The notes beneath the pieces were generated by a model, which was not told the DNA's origin, searched no databases, and saw only the letters and a list, made by a program, of their open reading frames with translations. Position numbers and translations under genes: made by a program. From assembly GCF_005239225.2 (NCBI RefSeq), contig NC_133297.1, forward strand, positions 22,357,882 to 22,421,881: DNA of 64,000 nt, in the 5' to 3' direction. Origin of the DNA: Populus alba (taxonomy: Eukaryota; Streptophyta; Magnoliopsida; Malpighiales; Salicaceae). Of this stretch, positions 23,679-35,829 are shown in pieces (position 1 is the first letter of the stretch; every line of letters begins with the position of its first letter).

Positions 23679-26390
23679 CTCGATATTATGTTTTTTTATA
23701 TAGATGATCATACTCGTTATTATTGGATTTATTTAATAAAACATCATTCAAAATTCTTTGAGATATATACAACATTTCACGCTCTTGTCAAAACTCAACA
23801 TTTTGCTGTTATGAAATGTTTTAGGGGTGATTTTGGTGGAGTATACACTCTAATAAATTTTATGAGTTGCTTGCCCTAGATAGAACTATTTACCAACTTT
23901 ATGTATAGATACTCTTGAGCAAAATGGCGTTGTTGAAATAAAACATAGGCACATTATTAAAACTACTCGTTCTCTCTTATTGTTTGCTTATGTTCCTAGT
24001 ATGTTTTGGGATGAAACGGTTCTTACTACTGTAGGTTTAATTAATACAATTTTATCTTCTCATATTCAGGTTTTTCTCCTTTTGAAAACTTGTATGGGTA
24101 TGCCCTTAGAATTTTTGGTTGTACTTGTTTCATTCTTCGTCCTCATGTAGAACCAAACAAGTTGTCATCTTGATATGCTATTTATGTCTTTCTTGTTATA
24201 GTGGTGCTAAAAAGGGGTATCGTTGTTTTGATCCAATAACTTATAAACTTTATATGTCTTGTCATGTTGTTTTTCTCGAGCATATACCTTTCTTTTCTAT
24301 TTCATCTACTACTCATAGCTTGATTAGATCTAATCTTATTCGTATATATCTATTTTCTGAGGATTCTGATAATTTATCATCTCAAGTTCCTAGTACTTCA
24401 AATGCCCCCCTCTCATGTTCTTACCTTGTTACCTTTACATCTTACTCGACTAATTCGTACTAATCATTATGCAAGTACTGACATTTTACTCTCTATTACA
24501 CCTGAAACTCTTTTTTCTTCTTATGGTCCTTTAAGCTTTGTTTGATATTGTGGATCCACCTCTACGTCAATCTATATGTATTCGTAAGTCCATAAAGTTA
24601 CTAGATTTTTCCTATTGTTATTATTCTTCATATTTTACTTCATTTTTAGCTTTTATTCATTATCTCTCTAAGCCCTTTTTCCCTATAAAAAGGTAATTCT
24701 TGATCCTTTTTGTTGCAAGCTATAGATGAGGAACTTTCAGCTTTGCATAAAACAAATACTTGGGATTTGATTCATCTACCTCCTAGTAAGAGTGTTGTTA
24801 GTTGTCTTTTAGTGTATTAAATTAAGACTAATTTCGATATATCTATTGAGTGATACAAAGCTAGGTTGGTTGCAAAAGAATATTTTCAATAGTATGGTAT
24901 GAATTATGAGGATACATTTGCTCCTGTTGCAAAAATAGCTATTATCGTACTCTTATTGTAGTAGCTTCAGTTCATCAGTGACATCTTTCAACTTGATGTT
25001 AAAAATGCCTTTTTGAATAGAGATCCTTAAAAAAGAAAGTTTTATATTGCGCCCTCTCCTAGTGTTTCATATAACTCCGAGTATGTTTGGAAGCTTAAGA
25101 AAATGTTATATGGTCTCAAATAAGCACTTTGTGCTTGGTTTGAGAATTTTCTATTATGATCTCACCCATTGGATTTGTTTCTAATAATCAAATTTTGCTC
25201 TTTTTGTTAAGTGCACTAATGCAGGTCGTATCATTATGTCTTTATATGTTGATGGCATGATTATTACTTGTGATGATAGTGATGGTATTTCAATTTTAAA
25301 AACAGAGTTAGCTAGATAGTTTGAAATGAAGGATATGAGTTTTCTATGATATTTTTGAAGTATTGAGGTAGTTTACTCACTCAGAGGTTATCTTCTTTCT
25401 CTGTCGAAATATGTTGTATATATTCTTGAGTGGGTTAGACTTACTGATAATAAGATTGCAGATACTCTCATTGAGGTTAATGCAAATTATTCTTCTTTTG
25501 ATAGTTTACTTTTGTCATATCCTACTTTATACCGTACTATTATTGAGAGCTTGATATATCTCACTATTACTCATTCAGATATTGCATATGTTGTTCATAT
25601 TGTTAGTCAATTTGTTGCTTCTCCTACTATTGTTCATTAGGTAGTTGTTCTTTGTATTTTGCGATATATTCAGGATATAGTCTTTCAGAGTCCTTTACTT
25701 CCATCTATATTTTTCTTGGAGATGTGTGTATACTCCGATACTAATCATGACAATGATCCTACAAATCACAAATCTGTTACTAGTTTTTTGTATTTTTTTG
25801 GATGATTATCTTATTTCTTAGAATAGTAAGAAATAATCTAATATTTCTCAATCTTCAACGAAATAGAATATTGTGCTATGACATCAACTACCAAAAATAT
25901 TGTTTGGTTACACTTGTTACTTGTAGACACGAGAGTTTCTCTTTCTATATCTCACTTCTATGTTTGTGTGACAACCAGAGTTTTTATTTAAATTGCTCAC
26001 AGTTTGTTTTTTGTTTGTTTTTTTTTTGAAAAAATAAAGCACGGTGAGATCGATTGTCATCTTACTTGCCATTATTTCAAGCATAACGCCATTACTTTGT
26101 CTTTTATTCCTTTTTTTTTTTTGCAAATATTTTTTACCAAGTCACATTCTATTTTCCACTTTCGTTTTTCTAGTTAGTAAACTTTCGATGGTTGTAATTG
26201 TTGTCTCGTGAGTTTGAGAGAAGATGTTAAAAGATATACGGTTATTTTATTTTATTATTTTAAAGGTAAAATATTCTTTTTATTTTATAATTTTTTTTTG
26301 TTTAGCATATTTATAATCTTTTTGTATTCATGTTAAACTAGTTCTTTTAATTATTTATTTTTGTATTAAAAACTCCGTTGCAAATCGACA

Positions 26391-27469
26391 CCCTCATCAC
26401 CACCCTGAGGAGACCACTTTTCTAGAAAGAAATATACATTGAAATTCAATGATGCCCTTGTCCATTAAGAACAACGTCTCCCATGAAGAAATTAAACCAC
26501 AAAAAATGAAATCATTATTTTATTATGTATTGAAAAGAAAACTTGTATATAACCATGTAATAAATTCCTACATGGCTTAGCTACCAGAGTATCCACAGCT
26601 CTTCATCTTTCATGATTTTTGTCGTATGACGATGCTTCAACTTTTTCCATGCTCTACCATAAACTCAAGCAACACAGTCGATTTTGAATCGGATTGTCAT
26701 TTTGTGTTCCCAAATCCACACAATCTGAAGCTATTAAATCAATATGATGTTGGGATATATATGAAGCAGATTAGAAAATGCTGAAATTCGACGCATCAAT
26801 CAAATCAAGGTTGATCGACCGCCTTTTCTTCATCGGAGGAGAGCTAGGTGAGCTCTTCTTCAGCACGTGAAAACCCTTCTCTCCTGTTTTCATCACCTGT
26901 GAAATAAGGAGGCAGAGCATGAATTAGCCCGGGCCAAAGAGCCCTTCCTTCTAGTACAATTACCCTTCGTTTGTATAACACGCGCTCTTCAAGTAAAACA
27001 ATCTTAAAAAAAGGCGGGGGAGCTTTTACACTCTCTTTCCATTCAACCAAAGCTCTCTTTTTGATGAAAAAGAGTCACTAATCTCTCTCTCCTAACGAGT
27101 TAGGAATTTTTTTTTTTGCTTGAAATTATAATCAGGTGCATTGCTATCTCTTCTCGATTCTTTCTCTTTCTTTAATCATCTTGTTTGGTTTCTTTTGATT
27201 ATTGTTTGAGAAATCCTTGAATTTAGGGTTCTGTGGTTTTGATACTAAATCAGCTCTTGCATGTGCATGTGACGAGTTTTTGATTTTGAATTAAGAGAAA
27301 AACCTAATTAGAAATGTAATTATTGAGTTTCAATTAAAATCCAAAACGGTTGTTGTTTCAATGCTAAGATCCTGAATAATGCTTTTTTTTTTTTATTTTT
27401 TTTTTATTTTTTTTTATGAAGAGGTGGCTCTCTTGCTGGTTTTGATTCCTTTTTAACTTGCAAGTGCAG
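26391..27469 (+). promoter_or_regulatory. Upstream region and 5' leader of the SUVR-like gene
   Basis: No other gene is seen. The last 400 bases have features of a plant leader: CT-rich ACTAATCTCTCTCTCC near 27077, a donor-like CAGGTGCATTGC near 27135, T-rich intron-like sequence and an acceptor TGCAG ending at 27469. The leader therefore probably contains an intron. No TATA box is convincing. Confidence 0.4.
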
Positions 27470-30400
27470 GTATTTGACTGTCGATGCCGACTAATCCGAG
27501 AGTTGTGAAAGCCTTTAGGGCTATGAAGGCGCTTGGAATAAGCGAAAAGCAAGTTAAACCTGTGTTGAAAAAGATCTAAAACTTTATGAGAAAAATTGGG
27601 AGCTTATTGAAGAGAAAATTATAGAGCTCTTGCGGATGCCATTTTTGATGAGGAGGAGTCTAAGGTGCGCTTCTTTTATTTATTGCCTTTTCTTTTTAAC
27701 TCTTTTGAAGGCTTTCTAAACGTGTTTGCTTGATATCTGTCTCAGGTTCCTGACGAGAATGATGATGCTACGGTAAGTGATTCATTTCTTTTGATGGTAA
27801 TGTTGTGTATGCTTTCCTGTCTGCCTATATCTTCTGACATGCCTCTTGGCTATTTTGACTTGCAGGAGGGAACTTTTGAGGAAAAAACTCGGATTTCTAA
27901 TGAACCTGAGCGGCCGTTCAAACGGTTGCGTAGAGGCCAAGATGGCAAGGTTCCTCCCCGCCTAACAACAGCGACCTAGTGTTGGCTGGAAGCTCTTCAA
28001 GAAAGCCTAAAGTGGAGGGGAAAGTACTGCCTGGTGCAAAATCCAGAAGCAGTCTCTGAAACGAGAAATTCACAACCCAGGCCTATTTCACTTCGGAATC
28101 CTGCTGGAAACATGAGCTCACAAAACTGTTTCTCCTGGTTGTTTGGCGGTGCGGAACACTCTAGTCAGTCTGATTTATCTGATATGGATGGAACATTGTT
28201 GTCTGATTCACTTTTGTCATGGAAGCAGCGACCATACAAGGGAAAGGAACCTTTATTACCTGAGGCTGCTCCACAAGAGAAAGACCTAATTTAAAAGGAT
28301 CATCGCAAGCAGTGCACTTCAAGACCCCGTAGTTCAGCCAAAGCGCTTTTCTCTCACCCAAACAAAAAGTGCCTCATTCTCGTGCTCTGATCAAACCTAA
28401 AGACGAGCCATTTACTGGTGACATGCCTTTTGAAGACGCTAGCAACGTATTGCAATTATCCGACCAGGTAAATTAATTTCACTCATGGGGACCGGGGAAT
28501 TGAAGAGTACTGTTTGTAACCATGAATGATATATCTGGTTTTTTCCCCAAGTATTTAATTTGAATGTCAAAACTGCAATTTGTGTCTTTCTTATTGGTTG
28601 ATTTTTATTTTTTCTTGTGTAAAGGATTTGAATGTCGACATGGCAATTAGTGCTATTCTTTTTGGGCTGATTTTGGTTTCTTCAACCTTCACAGATTTCT
28701 GCAAGCAAAGAACAATCTCTTATTCAAAGAGTTTCTTCACGCAAACAGCATCATCAAGAACCTCCAGCATCCCAATTTTTAGCTGGAGACGATATGGAAG
28801 ATAATAACGTTCCAGTTTCATCAATTCCGGCAAGAGATAGCTGTGAACTTGCAACCATTCCAGAAGACTCTCCAGCTAGCTTAGAGATTGCCACCTCAGC
28901 ACGATGAGAGGTGAAGATTTCTCTGAGCTGCAACTCTATAGCTTGGAAGACCAGATTTTCATATGCCTAGTCAAGATGAACTTCTGCAAATCAAATGCAG
29001 CGATAAATGTCTCCGATCTTACAAAATCCTTGAACTCCAAACTTTTCTGTCATGCAAATGTTGAAAAGATATGTGTGAATGCTTCTTGATTTGGGCAACT
29101 GATCCCTCTCATGAACATGAATCCGCAGGAAGGATTTTGAATGTAAACAACACAGCTCTTGATCTATTGAAGAAATCTGTTGGTGTTGGTGGCATTAAAG
29201 AAAATAACCATGTGTACCAGCCTATGTTGCAAGGGGGATCAGTTTGATGCTCTCACTTTGATGAGGTGGCTGCTTTTTCAAATTCCAAGACGCAACTACA
29301 ACCTCTGAATGTTTTGGAGTAGTGCAGGTGAGTGAAGAGGCTATTGAAAATGGGCTGTTCTGGAAGTGGCAAAGTAATGAATTTAGAGATGCTGAGTTTG
29401 GTAGTTTGATTGTGGTTCCACAGAGTCAACTGAACTCTGATCGAGTTTAGGTCCCTTCATTATCGTACTGAGATCACTAGGAGAGAAATGGTTGATTTCA
29501 TGGCGAACGACGTAAACACGAGTTTCCACCATTTTTAACTACATACCCCGGAATCTTGGATTTTTCAGAATGCTTATGTCAACTTCACTCTCTCTCAAAC
29601 TAGGGCTGAAAATTGCTGCCCTTGCTTACTGTATTGGTAATTGTTTGTTGTCATCTAAACTTGTGTTTGCTCCAGTGAGCACTGAGCATGGTTTTTTTTG
29701 CATACACTTTAGAAGGGCCTTGTCAAGGAGGATTTCTTAGAAGATTGTATCTCTCTAACTCGGGATCCTCAGCCGACAATGCCTTTCTTATTGTAGAGAT
29801 TGCCCGCTGGAAAGATCAAAACGACTGAGATATTTGAACCATGCAAGGGTCACGTGAAGAGAAAATATATAGAAGAACTGTTGGAGCAAATGTGGCTGCA
29901 CACAAACAATGTGGAAACAGAGTCGTGCATGCGAGAGTATAAGGTGCAAGTTGCAGGTATTGGTATGAAGTGAATCTTATTCAATAGAATTAATTATCAA
30001 AATTAGTTAAATATTTAAAAGTGGAAAAAAAAAATTAAGGCAATAAAATTTTATTTATAAAATAATTCCCAATAGAAATCCTCAAATACACAGAAATTGA
30101 GAAACGGTAATAATTTTTTTTGGTTAGTTTTAGAATAAAAATGAACAATACAAGCTAAATATTGGAAGGACAATAAAGGTTAGTTGTTAAAAAGACAAAG
30201 TTAATATGGAAGCTAGTGAAGGTTAACACAAAACAGTCTTAACTATTAGCTAGGTAGTTACATTAGTGTGTTTTTTTGTTTCTTGAGAAGAAACAAAGAA
30301 TACTTCTAAATATGGAAGTGCAATAGAGGTTATATAAACTTTAACATAAATAAATAAAAGGGTATGAATTCTTATTTTAAGAAATGTAAAATAAATTTTA

Positions 30401-31909
30401 GGCAAAATCAAATGTTTGGAATGATTTTGGATTGTCGTTCTTTATATAAGAAATATGATCACAAAAGTTGTTCCTTAAGTAATCTATGATGTTCCTCTTC
30501 TTTCTTCACAATTTTTTCTCATTGCTAATTCTTTATTGTGCATCAGGTTTTTCCTCTTTACCCGTGAGAAGGCGAAAGCGGTGGGGTCTCAGAACTCTAG
30601 AAATGCTCACAAGACCAAAAGGTACATTTGTATGCGAGTATGTAGGGAGATACTAACCAACCAAAGAGTTTCTTATGAGAGGAAGATGCAAAGGACAAGT
30701 AGCAGCAAGACTGAGAAGATGCCTATCCAGTTCTACTTGATGCGGATTGGTGCTTGAAAGGAGTTGTAAAAGGATGAAGAAGCTCTGTTTTGGATGCGAC
30801 ATTTTATGGAAATATTGCTAGGTTCTAATCAATCACAGGTAAGTCTATATTATCTGATGCATATTTGATTTTGATGAGTTGATATAAATCCTACGGAAAT
30901 TGTTTTTGGGTTCTCTCTTTTTAAATTCTTTTCAGTTGGTTTCCCTATTTTCACATGAACTGGAAAAGGGACTTGATTTCAATCTGAAAAGAATAGAGAA
31001 AAGGAGGGGACATGAAATTTCTGCCATACATAAGAACCTACCTTCTTGTGGCAGCAATCAGCAAGTTGATGCATTCTGATATAAGTTCTTTTGTTCTTGT
31101 TAGATGTCTTGATGCAAATATGAGTTGAAATCCCCGTGAAGATTGAGAACCCTGATCATCAATTATTATCATGTATGGATACTTCATTAGGATTCTTATT
31201 ATTCATGCCTTTATTGAATATACTAGATTATATTCTCAAATACAAAGTCACATTGGATCAATTTTTTCAGCTTGCTTTTTCACAACAAGAGAAGTGAATG
31301 CCTTAGAAAGTTTAACATGGGTGAGCAATGTTACTAGTTTTAGTTGTCCATTAATTTTTCACGATTCTGCTTAGCTGTTACAATAAGCGTTGTTGCTTTG
31401 ATACTTTCCAATGAGGAGGCGTGGTTGGCATTATACTGTGTTTCTGAAATTTAAATAAGATCAAGTGGAGAGGAAGTAGATTCTTAATCTGTGGATGTTG
31501 CAGTTATATTGTTGTTGTGAGTTGTGTTTGACATTAGGGTCGTCCGTTCGTGAGAAATGATGGGATTGTCTTTTTACGCTGCTGTTGAAATTACGAAGAT
31601 GAGTACATTCTAAATGTTTGCCTTTTCACATAAGTGCACACCACGCTAAAGAACTATAAATTTATTTGTGATAGGGAGAGATTGGATTTGGAAATACATA
31701 GCACACACTAGTTTCTGTTACTTGTCCTTGCTCTTCAATTTAAAAATTTATATCAATGTGCAATCATTCTGTACTCCTAAGAATTGATGGCTGATGTGGC
31801 TTGCAGGATTTATGGTATTGATTTTGATGATACACTGTATCAACCTGTGGAGGTATTCCCATGCCGATGTGGCAGTAAGTTCTGTAGGAACATGAAACGA
31901 TTCAAATAG
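27470..31909 (+). pseudogene. SUVR2-like: SUVR-type SET-domain histone methyltransferase, unprocessed pseudogene
   Basis: Domains appear in family order: WIYLD at the N-terminus (from ATG 27484, TNPRVVKAFRAMKALGISEK), a variable middle, then pre-SET, SET and post-SET. Recognisable pieces are YICMRVCREILTNQRVS and KMQRTSSSKTEK (30630-30720), LAFFTTREVNALESLTW (31271-31320) and the post-SET CRCGSKFC (31862-31885, C-x-C-x4-C). Exons read as 27470-27664, 27746-27772, 27866-28467, 28695-29956, 30547-30838, 31104-31172, 31271-31320 and 31807-31909, all with GT...AG borders. Disablements include a stop after a deletion at 27577, a frameshift near 27963, stops near 28044 and 28905, and several frame changes in pre-SET and SET. 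WIYLD SUVR proteins act in H3K9 methylation and RNA-directed silencing. Introns are kept, so this is a duplicated, non-retroposed copy. SUVR1, SUVR2 or SUVR4 cannot be told apart here. Confidence 0.88.
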
Positions 31910-34209
31910 AGTAAGTTATATTCTAAATCTTTTATCAGGCATGGGGTTGAGAAACTTGGCATTAAATTTGGCCCATCTTACTTTTTCAATGCCACATAAA
32001 GATTCAATCTGTGTATGATGCCCTGTTGATGCCTACAAAACTTTCCTTCGATGCTACGTTTTTAGAGTTTGCTAGGTTTAAGATCCTAAACCTATGGTTT
32101 TCAAGGTCTCAAGGAATAGCCTAGTAATACCAAACTTTATTCGCGCACCGGTTTTTAGGTCATGTAGCTTCAAGCTGGCAATTATTTTGATTTAGATTGG
32201 GAATGCAGGGATTTTTAAAAAACCATCTTTGTTCATAAATCAAATATGGTGCTTTGCAGTGGAGATTTCCTAGGGATGTATTCGAATGATATTCAACAGG
32301 ATGGGATAAGCACTTTTATATTAGAATTTTATTTTTCCAATTCCCAAAAGATGTTTTATCCTCCATTTCTATTTCTGTATTTTGCTTAATCAAAAATTTT
32401 ATGATGTTGCAGCTCTTTATTTGTTATTTGATAGCCTTGGTGCTCCTCTACATTTAATTTCAGAGGGGTGTATGTGTTTAAGTCCACATATCTTGTTAAA
32501 ATTGGCTGCTGTTGGGCAGAATAACATGGGTTCCTTCTAGATTTTTTTTGCATGGCTTGTTTGCCCCCCCCCCCCTCTTTTTTTTTTTTTTGTGTAATAT
32601 TCTACTGTCAAGACTGGGATTTGGGGAGCGACTAGGTTTGTTCTTGGGAATGCTCTGTTGCTTGCAACATTTTGTTCTTGTGGACTTCAGTTTCTTCTAA
32701 TTTGATCACCTTTTGCTCTGGTGCAGGATCTAATTCAGCAGCAAGGTGATCAGATGTTGCAGATTATGAGACTACCTCATTCTTCCACAATCCCATCCAT
32801 GACGAGAGAAGAAAGATTTTGAAGTGGATTTGCTCAGTTTTTCTTGGTCCTGCTGGCACTCTTTTGTCAAAGTCATATGGTGTTATTTTGTCAAGCCGCG
32901 ATGGTTAATGGCAGTGGGTCGTGCATGGCCCTAAAAATGTGGTTTATGATGTATTGATTGCATAATCTACCATCCCAGTATTGAATTTTGCGTCTAAATC
33001 TGGGATTTTGTGCTGCAGCTTGGCAACAACTGGGTCATGTATGTCTTTTGTTTATTGTACAGGATTTTGGCTTTGTGATCCGCCCTAGTTCTGTGTCCTC
33101 CATCATATCAGGCACTAGCCATTTTTATTCCGCTTTTGATTGCTCCCCATTGAAGTTGTCGTCATGGTTTGGCCACAGGCTGCTATTTGCTGGAGAGAGA
33201 GATTCCATACAAGTGCAACGCAGTATGGCTTGTTATTTTGCACAAGCTGCTGCTATGCGCTAATCCAATGCTAGGCACCATCCACGACCTAATATGGAGA
33301 TGCCCCTATGAGTGCTTGGAAACCAATGATCAATATTAGTTTGAGATGGCAACATGATGGCATTGAAAGTACAAAGAGGAGATCACCGTGTGATTTCCTA
33401 GCAGATTGTTAGCAAGCAGTTGGAAACCTTAAAAAGGTCATCCTCTGAAATGTATCCTAGCATTCTTTGACAATGCAAGGAAGCCTTTGAGCTATTTAGC
33501 CAAGAACATGCCAGGATTCTATGGAAGCGATTGTTTGCCGTCCTGTTTCCAGCTCGAAATCAATGGCACGGATGTGAAGAATGGCCTTCTTTCTTTTAAG
33601 CTCTGTCTGGTTGCAAAGAACAACAGGTAACATTTCATCACTTTAGATAATGCAAAAACAGAATTCAATCTCTGCTGGACAACTTGCATCTAGTATGGCT
33701 GGACTCATGCAACCTCTAGGGTATGTTTTAGGGATTAAACATACAGTTATCTTCTCAACACAGGGCACTGAGGGCATTAAAATTCTGAAAGCAGCATGTT
33801 GTGCGAGCAGATTTTATCGTCCGTCTTTGAACATCCGAATGAGGCATGGAAATGAGGCATCCATGCAATTCAGGGGCATTCACACCGCATGTCAGCCATA
33901 CACAGGGTTGAAATTAAATCTTGCATCACAATCTTAGACAGTCACGTTCGTCATTAAATAAAGCATCATCCACTTGCATATGAAGATAAGGAAACAACAG
34001 TGTATGACATTGTCTGCACGGCAATTCTGATGCTACATTTTGGCGAACCATCCCATTCTACTCCATGACAAAAATCTTGTATCTAGCATCAAGAAGAAAC
34101 CACAACTGATCACATCATCATACATCAATCTCCTTAAGAGGACGTTTTGCAGTCCTCCAATTTCCTTCTGATATCTTCAATAATCCTGTTTGGTACTTCT
34201 CCTTTCCAC
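31910..34209. other. Region between the two converging gene remnants
   Basis: No protein could be identified. Parts at 32720-33000 and 33060-33960 are less AT-rich than spacer and have exon-like texture: a TGCAG acceptor-like site at about 32727, and open frames at 32988-33263 and 33650-33937. The predicted peptides resemble nothing I know. They may be 3' untranslated exons of the SUVR-like gene or an eroded gene. A C9-C10 run sits near 32565, followed by a T run. Confidence 0.4.
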
Positions 34210-35660
34210 CTTTTGCTATTTTATCTCCGATCCACTCATATACTCAGTGATCCTGTTTTGGTAGTCTTGTTCGCTAATGACAGACTCCCTGTTGTGAGGG
34301 GTGGGAGAGGACTTCATGCTCACATCCAGAAGGCATAACAGGACAAATTGCTGCCTGGATTCAGTGGGAAGAGTACTTTGTAGTAACCATCCATAATGGC
34401 TGAAAAATTGCATGTTTCAGCAACCTTTGGCATCTGTTCATGGCACAAAACATCAAGCCATTGCAACCATGAAGTACATGAACCTAAATAAAATAACAAA
34501 TTGCACGACATTTATCTTTTGACGAGCTTGAAAAACAGAGGATGGATATGCCTACCTGGTAAATGTCACGCATGTAGCCATGAAGATTAGGGTACTCAAT
34601 CAGCTTCTTCTTCGTGCACTTAAACAGAACATTATACACAATATCAAACCGTATTAGAGTGGGTAAACAAGCAAACATCCGCAAGAGTCAATGTGTCTCC
34701 ACACAAGTATCGCGAGGTAGTCAGATGATCTTCCACCACCTCCAGTGTGGTGAATAAAACCATTCACTGCACTGTCATACGCATCTTGACTTTGAGCAAA
34801 CCCACACCTACACTAACAAACAAATCATGCATTAATCCATTTGACCTTTACCCACAAAGAATAAAGAAAAGAAAACGTAAAACCCACGAAGATTAAAACC
34901 CTTACCTATAAACCCCATTATTGACATTGGGATAAAATTAATCCATTCCACTCCCCAATCCTTCCCTTCAATTCCTTTGGTGACAAGTCCAAAATCCGGG
35001 GTTCCGGGCCAACCCGTTAAGACCCGAATTGAAAAACTCGATTAATCATAGCTCTCATTACACCCTACTTCCTTCTTCTCCACATCCCATAACATTGGCA
35101 CCGTAGCTCTCCCACTGTACCCACCTGACCTCCTTTAACCCATACACACCCTTCAGATTTCCGGCACCCATTAGCATTGTCCCTACCCGGGACAAGAATA
35201 TTCCTATCCCTGTTGAGATAGGAATATCTTTGAATTCCCATGATCCATCTTGACCCGGTCCAGCGATTTGAGACAGGGGACTACATCTTCCAGGCCCTTC
35301 AACGCCCGAACAATCAATGTCCTGTGCGCCCATGGGCAAGGCAAGCCCACGTAGAGGTGAAGTGTTGTTGAGTTTTGGAGCGTAAATGGAGGGTTCAGGC
35401 GGAATTTTGAGGCCGGTCTTGTGTACCTGCCGGAGGAATCAGAGGGAGCGAGCTGGGACATCATGAGTTGCCACGTGGAGTTCCATGTTGTACGGAACGG
35501 TGGATATTAGGAGTCCTGGTGGCAATGACTGGCCCCACAATAGGTTTGTTATTGTGGAAAGGATGGTTTTGGGGTTCGGTGATTGTTGATCAGGAGGGGT
35601 GGATTGATTCAGGGATTGTCTTGGGATGACGTGGCATGCGAAGCGGTGGGTTGTTTTTGG
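34210..35660 (-). pseudogene. Glutathionyl-hydroquinone reductase (ECM4/Xi-class GST-like) pseudogene
   Basis: On minus the exons read about 35660-34906, 34807-34556 and 34433-34210, with splice borders TATAG/GTAAGG, AG/GTGTGGGTT, CCAG/GTAGGC and ACAG/ATGCC. The first exon has LLWGQSLPPGLLIST, then (frame shifted) SGRYTRPASKFRLNPPF and VGLPCPWAHRTLIVRALKGL. It keeps the CPWA active-site motif; the Cys codon is at 35336-35338. The second has FAQSQDAYDSAVNG and then LIRFDIVYNVLFKCTKKK. The third has PKVAETCNFSAIMDGYYKVL. Family members reduce glutathionyl-hydroquinones using this Cys. At least four frame changes and some stops separate the blocks, so no full protein can be made. The gene converges on the SUVR-like remnant; both have decayed while keeping introns. 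Confidence 0.87.
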
Positions 35661-35829
35661 TGGCGGTGGTGGTGGTGGAGAAAAATCGGAAATTGGGAGC
35701 TGAAGAGTAGTACACCGGACATGACTATACAACGTGATAAAATGGTCATTACAGGCCTGTCTGCCGTTTATTATTATTACAGGCCTTACAGTCATTATCG
35801 TTATTGGGTAGGGAGAAAATGGTAACTAT

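Larger units (their letters stand above)
22366..26000 (+). pseudogene. Copia polyprotein remnant (gag-integrase-RT-RNase H)
   Basis: A short gag piece (LQSVSIRLNENNYST near 22390) jumps to the integrase. The integrase is interrupted at 22807 by the MITE and resumes with FFYIDDHTRYYWIYL (from 23691). Then come a GAKKGYRCFDPITYK block (near 24205), AIDEELSALHKTNTWDLIHL (near 24720), the RT region with QLDVKNAFLNRDP (near 24985) and LYVDGMIITCDD (near 25240; the catalytic YVDD-type motif reads YVDG), and the RNase H start VYSDTNHDNDPTNHKS (near 25725). Stops and frameshifts are scattered throughout and gag is mostly missing. Such polyproteins copy element RNA and integrate the DNA; this copy cannot. 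Confidence 0.9.
22056..26390 (+). mobile_element. Decayed Copia (Ty1) retrotransposon, split by a MITE
   Basis: Remnants of gag, integrase, reverse transcriptase and RNase H follow in Copia order on plus. Short flanking AT-rich segments look like diverged LTRs of roughly 200 bp: from about 22056 (TGTTGACGCTGATAC) and from about 26225 (TGTTAAAAGATATACGG). Both contain TTTAGTCTTTTTGTATT-like and CTTTTAATTATTT segments. A purine run (GAGAGAAGA) precedes the second. No target duplication could be confirmed, so outer limits are approximate. Confidence 0.75.

Noticed and set aside
32988..33263. Possible Argonaute PIWI fragment (ISGTSHFYSAF resembled GTSRPTHYHVLWDE-type sequence)
   Set aside because: Only the GTS-x-F/Y letters match; the next residues and the neighbouring exons do not follow the family.
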